Below the pieces are notes generated by a model. It made no database searches, had not been told where the DNA came from, and saw nothing but the letters and a program-made list of their open reading frames with translations. Shown in pieces: positions 1 through 9,178 of a stretch of 64,000 bases of DNA. How positions within the stretch are numbered: the first letter of the stretch is position 1; the number at the start of each line of letters is the position of its first letter. The stretch covers positions 58,924 to 122,923 of the forward strand of contig NZ_FNIF01000013.1 in the NCBI RefSeq assembly GCF_900103825.1. The letters are read 5' to 3'. Both the position numbers and the translations under genes were made by a program. The DNA is from Paenibacillus sp. yr247 (GTDB taxonomy: Bacteria > Bacillota > Bacilli > Paenibacillales > NBRC-103111).

Positions 1-642
1 TGAAGTACCCATTGTCACCACGGTTGGGAAATGGCTTTCCTCTAGACCAAAATGCCGAATCAATGGCAGATTCCACCCCCGTTGATCCACGCGGTATACG
101 AAAGTTCGGGCAGCAAGAGTTTCTTCTTCCGCGAACTTCCCCGTCAGTAAAAAAGCAACGAAGGAGGAGACTGACAGCCAGACGCTCCCTTTCAGCGCCG
201 CAGGCTGCGAATCCTGAATCCAAAGCAATTTCGACAACCCTTGTTTAAAGGAGGGGTGAAGTCCGCTTTGACAAAACTGCTCGAACGGGTCTATCTCCTG
301 TTTGATCCGCCTCTCTAACGGGACTGCACACGTCTCAAACCAAGGAATGATCATCGTCTTGGCAACCCCCGTTAAACGATCTACAAGCAGTCCACTTTCG
401 GCCATACTGGTAATGCCTACGGCATGAATCGATCCGACACCCGCCGTGGCCGTAACCACTTCGTTGATCAGAGAGCTAATCGTATTCCAGAGATCCTGCG
501 GATCATAATACACATAGCCTAGCGAATGCTCGTGCTTCCTGTTAGGCCGAATTGCTGTAGCCAGCAGTTTCCCATTCTCATTCGCAACCCCAGCTTTTAT
601 ATTCGTTGTGCCGATATCTAGCGCTAAAAACAATAATGTCAC
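1..642 (-). CDS. FGGY-family carbohydrate kinase (partial, 3' end outside window)
   Basis: This is the N-terminal 214 codons of an ATP-dependent sugar kinase. The minus-strand reading frame stays open to the window edge, so the 3' part is missing only because the window ends. The start of the protein reads LFLALDIGTTNIKAGV, the phosphate-binding motif of the FGGY/hexokinase-actin fold, and a GITSMAESG segment typical of FGGY domain I follows. I chose the GTG at 642; no long Shine-Dalgarno precedes it, although AGGATGAGG lies just upstream, and a TTG three codons later is possible. It is the last gene of the minus-strand sugar island, downstream of a GH36 gene and an oxidoreductase relic. The substrate (xylulose, gluconate, ribulose or similar) cannot be told from this half. 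Confidence 0.85.
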   Translation of the reverse strand, partial: MTLLFLALDIGTTNIKAGVANENGKLLATAIRPNRKHEHSLGYVYYDPQDLWNTISSLINEVVTATAGVGSIHAVGITSMAESGLLVDRLTGVAKTMIIPWFETCAVPLERRIKQEIDPFEQFCQSGLHPSFKQGLSKLLWIQDSQPAALKGSVWLSVSSFVAFLLTGKFAEEETLAARTFVYRVDQRGWNLPLIRHFGLEESHFPTVVTMGTS

Positions 643-711
643 CTCATCCTGAGAAAGTTCCCGCGGTCACGATGCGATGATAAGAGCCACGTCCAAGCGT
701 CCCTTCCCTCA

Positions 712-985
712 TCATCCACGGGGCATCAAAAAAGAGCCGCTGTTCCTCCAAATAAGTTCAGGGTATTTTGTGATATCACGTGAAGAAAGATTTAGCCACG
801 GACGAAGAGGGGCGGTTAATTCCCGCCCCAAATATGTCCGTGGCTCGATGATCATGATTTGGAGTCGGCTTTAGCCAGTTCCACCGCGCAGGCGATTCCG
901 GCAAAAAAACCTCCAATGATGACGACATCTCTTTCCTCCAGTACCGGGATGTCCGCTTCCCAATGAATCGTCTCTTCCATGTCAT
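712..985 (-). pseudogene. FAD-dependent oxidoreductase, N-terminal relic with frameshift
   Basis: Reading from ATG 985, the frame encodes about 42 residues including VVIIGGFFAGIACAVELAKA, a dinucleotide-binding beta-alpha-beta motif in which a glycine is replaced by Phe (GGFFAG). It then hits TGA near 860. A shift of one frame continues the fold as IMIIEPRTYLGRELTAPLRPWL, which is the expected second beta-strand and substrate-proximal segment, until a double stop at 712. The rest of the flavoprotein is absent, and the FGGY kinase starts 70 bases further on. The gene is therefore frameshifted and 3'-deleted. It lies 15 bases downstream of the GH36 stop and was probably once the next gene of that operon. 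Its substrate is unknown. Confidence 0.7.
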
Positions 986-1000
986 CTCACCTCAATTGCG

Positions 1001-3133
1001 TTATTCCGCTACTGAAAGAACAACCAGCAACTTATCTTCCAGAAGTGGAACCTCTACTTCAAATAACTGTTCAGAGACAGATACAACAGGAAGCGGCTTG
1101 CCGTTTAACTTCACAGTAACTGAGCTACGCTCTGACACGAACCGGAACGTCCCGCCTTCCTTTAGTTGAAGGGAGACATGTGTTCCATCTGAATTCAATT
1201 CGCTAACAGCATCCGTAGCAATATATTTGTCAGTTAAACCAATTGGCGTTACAGGACCGGCAATCGGAATGATCAAGTAAAGCGCACATTGTGCCGGCTG
1301 CAGTTCGAAGGCAATTTGTTCGTTAGAGCCCAAGATCTTCATCTCACCGGAGAAATGTTCGTAGAGCACAAACTGATCGCCTTTTAATCCTGGAACGTCA
1401 GACGGACCAATCGTTCCTTTAACTGCATCCGTATATTTTCCGATGTGGAACGCGGCAACGACACCTGATGTACTAGCTGTATTCCATAACTTGAGCGGCA
1501 CTGTTTCATTGGTAGGATCTAGGAATAAGATATCTGCCGTAGGGTTTGGCGTTTGCTCACAGCGAATAATCCGACCGTTGCCATAAATGAGCGGCCATAT
1601 TTTCGAAGTATCAGTGTTGCCTGGGGCATCACTGAAATAAATAGGTCCGCCGCTGACCGACCGAAGCACAGCATTTTGAATATCATCGTGATTCTTGGTC
1701 CAGTACATATCCCAGTCACCATAATAAAACGCGCCGTGATAGTACGAATTGTACGCATTTTGCAGAGCGTGTTCTGCGAATCCAAATTGATCTTGTGGTA
1801 CGAAATCATCGCTGTTGCGGGATACAGAGGATTTAGGGCGGTGCCACATATTTTCTGCTGCCATCCCCATACAGTTAATGATTGTATTATTATAATGCAG
1901 TGAAGCAGAAGCTTCCAGCGCCTGATGAGCCGCAGCAGCAGCTTCACCGATTGCCCACTCATGCTTCGTGAAATTCAAGACGGCGCTTTGGCTGTCGACT
2001 TTTACAAAATCAACTCCCTGACGCTCCAGGAAAGAATGCCAAGCATGCCAGAAACCAAAGCCACGGCCCGCATCCGGGTATGGAATTAAGCTTCCTTTGG
2101 CATTGCTGTACAAGTAGTCACTGTACTGTTTCGCGAGTGGAGAATCCGGATGTATGCCGCCCCAATAGCCTGCAATCGTATGCCACACACCAACCCAGCG
2201 AATGCCATGCTGATCTTTGAGCTGACGAACCGTCTCTGCGAGTCCTTGTGGGAACTTCTCTTGATCCGCTTCAAAAGATGAAAGCTTTTTGTCAATGGTT
2301 TGTGACCAACCATCGTCAATCATCACCCATTGAACAGGTAGACCTGCAGTCTTCAGCTCTTCAGCTTTTACCAACAAGCCTTCTTCATTGACTTGATGAT
2401 AGAAAGCATCCCAGCTGCACCAGCCGAGGGATTCGAGGATTTCAGGATAAGGCTTCTGTGCGCGAGGCAGCGTCGGGTAATCAAGAACTTGCAGCGCAGC
2501 TTGCACTTGTTTATCTATAAGTTTGTAAGGATCCGTTCCAGAGCCTAGCACAAATGAAAAGGCTTCACACCCAGTTCTTCCGCCTTGATGAGAGGAAACA
2601 CGGATTTGCAAGCCGGAGGCTCCGCCGCATACAGCCGTACGGAACACAGGACCGCATACCGGAAGCAAATGATAGTACACTTCTTCCTTACGCCACAACA
2701 AGGATTGAGTACGTTCGGGTAAAGTCGACCATTCCTTGTTAAAATGAGGACGCGTCCACCAGTCTTTATGCTGATAGTTGGCCATCAAGCCGTCCGTTTG
2801 CGCCATCTCCCCAGCGTTAATGATTATGCCGTTCTGCCCAGCAAAGCAAAGCTGCTTGCCGAAATCGTTGGCATTGTTAAATTGCCCCTTTACTGACGCC
2901 AACACAAACGTGTCATAAGCGCGAAAACAGAGCTGTACGAGAGCCGTATCTTTCTCATTACAATAGGTTTGATTCGTCTCCGTGTATGCTCCGAGTTCAT
3001 CCGTTCCGACAGATTCTTCGCTAGCGCTGTACATTAACGGAATAACCGGACCGGAGTCTGGCGAAACCGAAACGCCGATCCGACCTAGAACAGCCTGCAA
3101 GCTATTTGATCTTATATCATTTCCTTGTAACAT
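1001..3133 (-). CDS. GH36 alpha-galactosidase / raffinose-synthase-like (Sip1) glycosidase
   Basis: The 710-residue protein has the layout of the plant seed-imbibition/raffinose synthase branch of GH36: an N-terminal beta-sandwich, a central TIM barrel and a small C-terminal beta domain. WVMIDDGWS lies near residue 270, the probable catalytic nucleophile is D380 in FVKVDSQS, and the acid/base is one of D442/D443 in SRNSDDF. There is no signal peptide, so it would act on imported oligosaccharides and release alpha-galactosyl residues. GGAGG lies 5 bases before the ATG. It follows the ROK gene by 11 bases and is clearly in the same transcript. Hydrolase is more likely than transferase in a bacterial catabolic operon, but that is inference. 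Confidence 0.82.
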   Translation of the reverse strand: MLQGNDIRSNSLQAVLGRIGVSVSPDSGPVIPLMYSASEESVGTDELGAYTETNQTYCNEKDTALVQLCFRAYDTFVLASVKGQFNNANDFGKQLCFAGQNGIIINAGEMAQTDGLMANYQHKDWWTRPHFNKEWSTLPERTQSLLWRKEEVYYHLLPVCGPVFRTAVCGGASGLQIRVSSHQGGRTGCEAFSFVLGSGTDPYKLIDKQVQAALQVLDYPTLPRAQKPYPEILESLGWCSWDAFYHQVNEEGLLVKAEELKTAGLPVQWVMIDDGWSQTIDKKLSSFEADQEKFPQGLAETVRQLKDQHGIRWVGVWHTIAGYWGGIHPDSPLAKQYSDYLYSNAKGSLIPYPDAGRGFGFWHAWHSFLERQGVDFVKVDSQSAVLNFTKHEWAIGEAAAAAHQALEASASLHYNNTIINCMGMAAENMWHRPKSSVSRNSDDFVPQDQFGFAEHALQNAYNSYYHGAFYYGDWDMYWTKNHDDIQNAVLRSVSGGPIYFSDAPGNTDTSKIWPLIYGNGRIIRCEQTPNPTADILFLDPTNETVPLKLWNTASTSGVVAAFHIGKYTDAVKGTIGPSDVPGLKGDQFVLYEHFSGEMKILGSNEQIAFELQPAQCALYLIIPIAGPVTPIGLTDKYIATDAVSELNSDGTHVSLQLKEGGTFRFVSERSSVTVKLNGKPLPVVSVSEQLFEVEVPLLEDKLLVVLSVAE

Positions 3134-3144
3134 AGAGACCTCCT

Positions 3145-4122
3145 TTATTTCCGTTGTTTTTCATATTCATGAAGCGCGACCGATAGACTGGCAGCATCTC
3201 CGACATTGTCTTTTAGGCCTGAAGGAACAATTTGGCAAACACCGAGCGAAATCGGCAATGCTTCGCGCTGCAGCTCCTCCATCACAAGAGGGGCAAGCAT
3301 CGATTCCTGCCGTTCATAAATACTGCCAATAACGATGGTATCCGGATTGAGGATATCGATAAGAATCGCCAGTCCTCTGCCTAGCTGCTTACTAACGGTA
3401 TGAATGACCATCATCGCCAGCTCATCACCGGCATGGGCTGCTTCAAACACATCTTTCGCGGAAAGCTCATGGATTTGCTTATCGATAGAAAGCAGTGTCG
3501 ATTTCTCCACATCTTTACCGTCTTCCACCATCTTTTGAGCCAACCTAACGATCCCGCCACCGCTGCAAAATCCTTCGAATGAACCATATTTCCCGTAACC
3601 TAGAGGTCCATCCTCCGCTAAACGGATATGTCCGACTTCACCTGCCATATCGTTAGCACCTGCATGTAAACGGCCGTTTAGAATGAGTCCTGCACCCATG
3701 CCGGTTCCAAACGTCAAGAACACCATGTTCTCCGAGCCGCGGCCGGCGCCCCACTTCCATTCCGCTAGCCCGCAGGCGTTAGCGTCATTTTGCAAACCGA
3801 CAGGAACTCTGAAACGGTTTCGAAATGGCGTACAAACATCGATTCGATCCCATCCCGGTAAATTAGGAGGCGATAGAACAAGGCCTTCCTTACTGCTTAA
3901 AGGCCCGCCGCAGCTAATTCCGATCGCTTGTAATGTCCCTGCGTTGTTGCGGTGCACCAATTGTTCCAGCGCATCACCAAGCTGCACCAACGCCTCCTCA
4001 GGCGTCGACGGAGTTGGGAAACTGATTTTATCCAAGATGCTTACCGTCTCGCCCGTACTAGCCCCCAGTACAGCTGCACATTTGGTGCCGCCGATATCTA
4101 TTCCACCCAGCAGGAAACTCAT
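3145..4122 (-). CDS. ROK-family sugar kinase
   Basis: The protein has the ROK family signature: GGIDIGGTK at the N-terminus for ATP phosphate binding, QNDANACGLAEW in the middle and LTFGTGMGAGLILNG followed by AGEVGHIRL. The usual Cys-rich zinc motif of ROK repressors and glucokinases is degenerate here (YGSFEGFCSGGG), and there is no N-terminal helix-turn-helix, so it is an enzyme and not a repressor. An ATG ten codons further upstream exists, but the ATG at 4122 overlaps the SIS stop as ATGA and has GAGGAGG nine bases before it, so it is preferred. It probably phosphorylates a hexose or N-acetylhexosamine released by the glycosidases of this locus. The exact sugar cannot be read from sequence. 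Confidence 0.85.
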   Translation of the reverse strand: MSFLLGGIDIGGTKCAAVLGASTGETVSILDKISFPTPSTPEEALVQLGDALEQLVHRNNAGTLQAIGISCGGPLSSKEGLVLSPPNLPGWDRIDVCTPFRNRFRVPVGLQNDANACGLAEWKWGAGRGSENMVFLTFGTGMGAGLILNGRLHAGANDMAGEVGHIRLAEDGPLGYGKYGSFEGFCSGGGIVRLAQKMVEDGKDVEKSTLLSIDKQIHELSAKDVFEAAHAGDELAMMVIHTVSKQLGRGLAILIDILNPDTIVIGSIYERQESMLAPLVMEELQREALPISLGVCQIVPSGLKDNVGDAASLSVALHEYEKQRK

Positions 4123-4751
4123 GCAAAGAATGCCTCCTCTAGCATCATACATAGCACATGGTAGATCGGAAGATGGCGTTCCTGAATGTCCGGAGTTGAA
4201 CGGTACGGTACGCGGATGATGATGTCACAAAGCTCTTTCAATCGGCCTCCGCCTTCACCGGTGAGCCCAATCGTAGTGACCCCCAACGATTGGGCTACCT
4301 GCGCCGCATGCACGATATTGGCTGAGTTCCCCGATGTGCTGAATACAACGAGCGTATCCTCCGGTCTGCCATAGCCGTATACCTGCTGCGCAAACACCAT
4401 GTCGGCCGCCACATCGTTATTGTAAGCCGTTGCAAACGCCGTATGGCTGACAAGCGAAATTGCCGGAAGCGCACCCTGCAAATGATCCGCCAAGTACATC
4501 CCCTGCTCTTCGCCGTGAATCATCAATTTCTCCCTCTGCTCCAGAGGTAGTTTACGCGGGGACATAAAGCCTTTCATCAATTCGCCCACGACATGCTCAC
4601 AATCTGCTGCACTTCCTCCGTTACCGGCAAGCAGCATTTTGCCTCCCTTTTCAAACGACTGCTTCATGGCCTCAAATGCTTCTTGGATCGAAGCGCGGCA
4701 AGGCTCCAAATCAGGATATTTCACAAGTAGCTGCACTAACGTTTTACTCAT
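4119..4751 (-). CDS. SIS-domain protein, GmhA-like phosphosugar isomerase
   Basis: This 210-residue single-domain protein resembles the phosphoheptose isomerase/GmhA branch of SIS proteins. AGNGGSAADCEHVVGELMKGF near residues 43-63 is the phosphosugar-binding loop region, and VVFSTSGNSANIV is the second SIS loop. GmhA interconverts sedoheptulose-7-phosphate and heptose-7-phosphate, but many paralogues in sugar operons act on other phosphosugars. GAGGAG is placed 8 bases before the ATG. The gene lies between the DUF1537 kinase (15-base gap) and the ROK kinase (ATGA overlap), so it is translated within the same operon. Because a sedoheptulokinase-like FGGY enzyme lies upstream in the island, a seven-carbon phosphosugar is possible but unproven. 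Confidence 0.82.
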   Translation of the reverse strand: MSKTLVQLLVKYPDLEPCRASIQEAFEAMKQSFEKGGKMLLAGNGGSAADCEHVVGELMKGFMSPRKLPLEQREKLMIHGEEQGMYLADHLQGALPAISLVSHTAFATAYNNDVAADMVFAQQVYGYGRPEDTLVVFSTSGNSANIVHAAQVAQSLGVTTIGLTGEGGGRLKELCDIIIRVPYRSTPDIQERHLPIYHVLCMMLEEAFFA

Positions 4752-4766
4752 ACACCATTCTCCTCT

Positions 4767-6071
4767 CTACAAACATGGTTCGGTTTGTTTCAAATGCGCA
4801 ATCGCTTCTATGAAAAAAGGTTCGCTGCCGAAGCTGCCTGATTTCAGTACCAAAAACCGCTGTGGCGTTTGGAGTGTTAAGCAGGACGGCAGGCCTGGCT
4901 CTATTTCTTGCCAGATACTTAGTCCGCCAATGCCAAGCTTATCACACACAGCCGCCGACGTTTCCCCTCCTGCGATAAGCAGGCGTTGCTGTCCTGTCTC
5001 ATCGACAACAGACTGCACCACATCAGACAATGCATTCGAAACAAGGACCGATACCGCAGTATTATCGAGTCCACGCTCAGCGCCCATCACTTTCGTCTCT
5101 GCCACCTTTTGAGGATTATTAGAGGCGTGAATAAGTACGTCTTGACCTTCCTCGAGAAGTCGCGACACGTCTTCGACGATTTTATCGCAATGCGCTTGTT
5201 TCTCCAAAGGATCAAACAATAACAAAGAATCTAGCTCCAACGCTTGCAAACCATGCTTTTTCGCATAGGTGATCTGAGCAGCGCTTTGCGGCATTAAGCT
5301 CCCTGCGGCGCATAACACAGCCGATCTACCAAGCTCAGGAAGATGATTAGCACCATCCGTTTGAAGAGCATCCGGCTTTTCAAACAAAGCTAATTCCTCC
5401 GCCAAAGCCGAGCTGCCGCAAAGGATTGGCTCATCTTGAACGGCTTGAGCAATTGTTTTCAGTGATTGCTGATCGCGCACATCCACGATTACATAGTGAA
5501 AGCCTGAACGCTTCATCTCAGCAATTTGCGCCTTCAATCCATCAGCGCCTAGTTCGACGGTATCAATAGTTATGAGTCCTACACGGCGTTTCGTTTGAGA
5601 TTGTAATATATCAAGCAAACTGGACTTACGCATCGGATGCACAGGGTCGTTACGAAACTCGGATTCTTCCAGTTTCTTTCCATGTACGTAATGGATGCCT
5701 TGGAGCGTAGTACGTCCATTTTTCGGAAAACCTAGCACCACAATGCCAAAAGATGCCTCTAAGGCATCTAGCATGGCATCGAATTCTGCTCCGATATTGC
5801 CACGGAAAACGGAGCACGTTTTATTAATATAACGTGCACACCCAGCTTCCTGCAGCTTCTTCGTCATCTGAAATACTTTATCGTAAGCTTCATCCGGGGT
5901 ATCCAATCGGGAGTGCGTATCGAGGACGAGCACTTTAGGCTCGTTTCCCTTGCTATTCGCTCGTCCCTTCCAAGCTTCCATCGGGTAGACATGTGTGGTC
6001 ATGTTTGCCTTGGCATACATAATGCCGATGTCGTTAGCGCCTGTAATATCGTCTGCGATAATACCGATCAC
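4767..6071 (-). CDS. DUF1537 four-carbon acid sugar kinase (OtnK-like)
   Basis: The protein begins VIGIIADDITGANDIG, the N-terminal signature of the DUF1537 family (OtnK/DtnK), which phosphorylates 3-oxo-tetronates or tetronates with ATP. A C-terminal nucleotide-binding part with LLIAGGETSAAVCDKLGI is also present. The frame is open further upstream, but GTG 6071 overlaps the aldolase stop (GTGA) and has AAGGAGG eight bases before it, giving 434 residues, a normal family length. In the Otn-type pathway the kinase works with a class II aldolase-like decarboxylase, and exactly that gene is immediately upstream. A tetronate dehydrogenase and an OtnI-type isomerase are missing here, so the in vivo substrate is uncertain. 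Confidence 0.85.
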   Translation of the reverse strand: MIGIIADDITGANDIGIMYAKANMTTHVYPMEAWKGRANSKGNEPKVLVLDTHSRLDTPDEAYDKVFQMTKKLQEAGCARYINKTCSVFRGNIGAEFDAMLDALEASFGIVVLGFPKNGRTTLQGIHYVHGKKLEESEFRNDPVHPMRKSSLLDILQSQTKRRVGLITIDTVELGADGLKAQIAEMKRSGFHYVIVDVRDQQSLKTIAQAVQDEPILCGSSALAEELALFEKPDALQTDGANHLPELGRSAVLCAAGSLMPQSAAQITYAKKHGLQALELDSLLLFDPLEKQAHCDKIVEDVSRLLEEGQDVLIHASNNPQKVAETKVMGAERGLDNTAVSVLVSNALSDVVQSVVDETGQQRLLIAGGETSAAVCDKLGIGGLSIWQEIEPGLPSCLTLQTPQRFLVLKSGSFGSEPFFIEAIAHLKQTEPCL

Positions 6072-6727
6072 TCGGAGAACCTCCTTCTTGGCCTGTAGCC
6101 CGACTCGTTCAAGAAGCTTTGAACCACGGCCTCTGGCAGCGTACGCAGGGAAATGCCTGAGCTCTTCGCCATCACATACATTTTGCAAGCCATTTCAAGC
6201 GTGTGCATCGCCATCCGGGCTTCCTTCACGTTCTTGTCGTAAACGAGCACGCCGTGATTTTCGAGGAACAGCACGTTGGCTTTGCAAGCTTTCTCGCGTA
6301 CTGCTTCACCAAGCTCGTGAGACCCTGGATGAAAATAAGGCACTCGCTCAATGCGCTCCAAGTAGTACATCGTTTCAACAAACCATTCGGATGGCAGATT
6401 TTCTGCCGAACAGGCCAGCATTGTGCTGAAAAAGGGGGAAGCATGAAGCACTGCGCCTACATCAGTGCGAGATTCATAGATCGCTTGGTGCATGGGCACT
6501 TCCTTCGATGGCTTCTTCCCTTCTACAGATGCCCAGACACCCTGCGATAATGAGCACTCAACGAAGTCGTCTTCACCCAGTTCCCCTAGATCAGTTCCGC
6601 TTGCGGTAATCAGATAATGGTCATCTTTGGTTCGCGCACTGATGTTGCCGGCGTTTCCCCAAGCCAAGCCGTTATTCAACATGTATCGCCCGGCTTCCTG
6701 CAGCTGCTGCCAAACCGATGCTTCCAT
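6068..6727 (-). CDS. Class II aldolase/adducin-family protein (OtnC- or FucA-like)
   Basis: This 219-residue, single-domain protein matches the zinc-dependent class II aldolase family: GNAGNISAR phosphate-binding loop near residue 24, the SKEVPMHQAIY segment with the catalytic Glu, and a later NHG zinc ligand (LFLENHGVL). The first zinc motif is HAS in place of the usual HTH, so one of the two paired histidines is a serine. The gene starts directly after the mannosidase stop (TAA then ATG) and overlaps the DUF1537 kinase by four bases. With that kinase it most plausibly acts as a 3-oxo-tetronate 4-phosphate decarboxylase. A true aldolase releasing dihydroxyacetone phosphate is the alternative. 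Confidence 0.8.
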   Translation of the reverse strand: MEASVWQQLQEAGRYMLNNGLAWGNAGNISARTKDDHYLITASGTDLGELGEDDFVECSLSQGVWASVEGKKPSKEVPMHQAIYESRTDVGAVLHASPFFSTMLACSAENLPSEWFVETMYYLERIERVPYFHPGSHELGEAVREKACKANVLFLENHGVLVYDKNVKEARMAMHTLEMACKMYVMAKSSGISLRTLPEAVVQSFLNESGYRPRRRFSE

Positions 6728-9160
6728 TTACTCCACGTCCCATTCCAGCATATTGGTTTCTTTGATCGGTAATTCTGGATTTTGCGGCACGCGGAACGTT
6801 TTAATCTCGCATGGTTTAAAATCCGCCATAATTACGCGGTTCCATCGCGGCAGTTCAATCATTGCTGACGTTGCTGATTTGTTCGTCTCATACACACGTA
6901 AGATGAGATCCTTGTTATCTTCAGCTTTCTTAATCGCGCTCACAATGATATTGTCGCGGTTTACATTCACGAATGAATCGGTTTGTGAAAGCTCCCCTTC
7001 GTGGAACGATTCAATCACCGCAATCGGCTTGCAGTTCAGTTCCGCTGCACGTTTCACCGTACCCGCCTGCTCCCAAGTACCTTCGTGCGGCAGCAAAGCG
7101 TACGAGAAGCGTTGAATACCTTGATCAATAAAGGAATACTCACCGTTAGGATCTGGCTCATATGGCACATGGTGCGCGTAGATTGGACTTCTGAGTACCG
7201 TCAACGCCATGTCGTGGTTGTGAATGCTATAGCTGTATTTGGCATCATTCATCAGGCTCAGACCGTACATGATATTCCCTTTTCGTGTCACGCCCGAATA
7301 GTCAATCCATGTTAAACCCGGCTCTTCTTCGCCGTTATGTTCCCGTTCAATCGTGCCGTATGGAATTTCATACGTTTGCTTGCTGAAGATCACATTCACA
7401 GGGAAAACCAACTTCAGCATTTTGAAGGACTCACGCCAATCCACCATCACCTGTACATCGATTTGATCGCGATCCTGATACATAGCGAAATCTTGAACGA
7501 GCTTGGAGCTGCCATACTCGCTGACAACACGGATGACGGATTTCACCGGGCCGTGCTCGACGCGGAACACTTTTTTCGCTTTAAACGTGCCGGCTAATTG
7601 GTTAAAATGCAGCACATCATGGCTCCATGTATCCGATTTATCATCAAGTACAATCGGTTTCGCACCTTCTCCTTTTAAAACTTCGTGATCGACAACTTTA
7701 TCGTATAAGCTTTTGATATAGCCTGTTTCTTTATCGAATTCCAACCGGAATCGCTTATTTTCCATGACCAGATCACTGGCTTGAATGGGTTCGTCAACCG
7801 GTTTATGCGAAATAGATTCCGCTACCAGTTTGTACACGCGATATCCCATGGAAGGCAGATCGGCCATGAAACTTAGACGGAATCGGCCATTGGCAGACGC
7901 TTGGGATTGTACCGTTTGGAACGGTACCGGATTCCCTTTGTCATCCAGCAAAACGGTTGTTGGCTTGATTCCGCCAACTTCCAACTCTACATTCACTCGG
8001 CTTTCCCATGCATGCGGGTTAAAGACAACAATTGGCTTCATCGTAACGTCTTGCTCAATGTTGATGTTCCAAGATAAAGACTGAACAGCATAATTGAGCG
8101 AACGGTCAGCAATAGCCATTGCTTCCCCGTACAAATACATCGCATCTTCATAGGCAGGCTCCAGGCTGGTTCCCGCCAAGATGTCATGGAATTGATTAAA
8201 GAGCACATTTTTCCATGCTTGGTTGAACTCTTTCGGATAAGGTTGACCTGTAATCCATGAAGCCAGCGCCGAGTATTTCTCTGCGGCCATGAGGCGATTC
8301 TCCGCTTTGCGATTCCAGTGCTTGATCCCGGAGTGAGCTGCGTAGCAGCCACTCGCATGGTGCTGCAAATCATCATGAACTACCGGAAGCTGTAAGTTCT
8401 TACTCTCCATCTCTTTGAAGTACGCATCGGGCGTCGCAAATTCGAGCTTAGGCAGCGATGGATCCGCATTCATGCGGCGAATGCTTTCAATATTTTCCTT
8501 CGTTGGACCGCCGCCATGATTACCTACGCCATAGAAGAGCATCAATTCATTGAGCGGCTCTTTGAACTCGCCCAGACAGCGGCGAACATGGTTTTCCAAA
8601 TCTTTGCCCCAAGACAAATATTCATACATGATGCGGAAGGTCATGACTTGTGAGCCATCATCCGATTCCCACATGAACAGACGGCTTGGCAGCCCTTTCT
8701 CATTTGGCATCGGCCGCATCATCACGTAATAGTCCATCCCGCTTTTCTTCAGGATTTGCGGAAGCATACCGTTGTGCCCAAAGCTATCAACGTTATAGCC
8801 TACTTTAGCCGTTACGCCGAATTTCTCTTTGAAATAATGTTGGCCATATAGCCCTTGACGGACAAAGGATTCTCCGTTTGGAATGTTGCAATCCGGTTGA
8901 ATCCACCAGCCGCCCACAATGTTCCAGCGCCCTTCCTGCACGCGTTTTTTAATTTCCGCGAACATGGCAGGCTCGTTATTTTCAATCCACTCATACATCG
9001 CAGCTGAGCTGGAAGTGAAAATAAAGTCTTCAGACTCCTTTATTCGGTCTAATGCGGAACGGAAAGTTGCTTTCGCTTCCTGGAATCCTTCCTGCCATTG
9101 CCATAACCAAACGGGATCCAGATGGGCATTTCCTATCATATAAAGCTTATTTTCTTTCAT
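6728..9160 (-). CDS. GH38 alpha-mannosidase, short type (paralogue 1)
   Basis: This 810-residue enzyme has the complete GH38 catalytic domain. The zinc ligands H13 and D15 lie in NAHLDPVWLW, the nucleophile D125 in YNVDSFGHNGML, and the DLQHHASGCY motif near residue 266 supplies a further zinc histidine. C-terminal beta domains follow the helical middle region. It has no signal sequence, so it acts on imported alpha-mannosides in the cytoplasm. GGAGG sits 8 bases before ATG. It opens the aldolase/DUF1537/SIS/ROK/GH36 transcript. It is closely similar along its whole length to the gene at 15157-17592, so the pair arose by duplication. MngB-like activity on mannosyl-glycerate and activity on high-mannose oligosaccharides are both possible. 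Confidence 0.9.
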   Translation of the reverse strand: MKENKLYMIGNAHLDPVWLWQWQEGFQEAKATFRSALDRIKESEDFIFTSSSAAMYEWIENNEPAMFAEIKKRVQEGRWNIVGGWWIQPDCNIPNGESFVRQGLYGQHYFKEKFGVTAKVGYNVDSFGHNGMLPQILKKSGMDYYVMMRPMPNEKGLPSRLFMWESDDGSQVMTFRIMYEYLSWGKDLENHVRRCLGEFKEPLNELMLFYGVGNHGGGPTKENIESIRRMNADPSLPKLEFATPDAYFKEMESKNLQLPVVHDDLQHHASGCYAAHSGIKHWNRKAENRLMAAEKYSALASWITGQPYPKEFNQAWKNVLFNQFHDILAGTSLEPAYEDAMYLYGEAMAIADRSLNYAVQSLSWNINIEQDVTMKPIVVFNPHAWESRVNVELEVGGIKPTTVLLDDKGNPVPFQTVQSQASANGRFRLSFMADLPSMGYRVYKLVAESISHKPVDEPIQASDLVMENKRFRLEFDKETGYIKSLYDKVVDHEVLKGEGAKPIVLDDKSDTWSHDVLHFNQLAGTFKAKKVFRVEHGPVKSVIRVVSEYGSSKLVQDFAMYQDRDQIDVQVMVDWRESFKMLKLVFPVNVIFSKQTYEIPYGTIEREHNGEEEPGLTWIDYSGVTRKGNIMYGLSLMNDAKYSYSIHNHDMALTVLRSPIYAHHVPYEPDPNGEYSFIDQGIQRFSYALLPHEGTWEQAGTVKRAAELNCKPIAVIESFHEGELSQTDSFVNVNRDNIIVSAIKKAEDNKDLILRVYETNKSATSAMIELPRWNRVIMADFKPCEIKTFRVPQNPELPIKETNMLEWDVE

Positions 9161-9178
9161 CGCGAGAATCCTCCTTCT

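Noticed and set aside
1519..1962. 147-codon minus-strand frame inside the GH36 gene
   Set aside because: It lies in another frame of a gene with clear catalytic motifs and shows no family features; it is a shadow.
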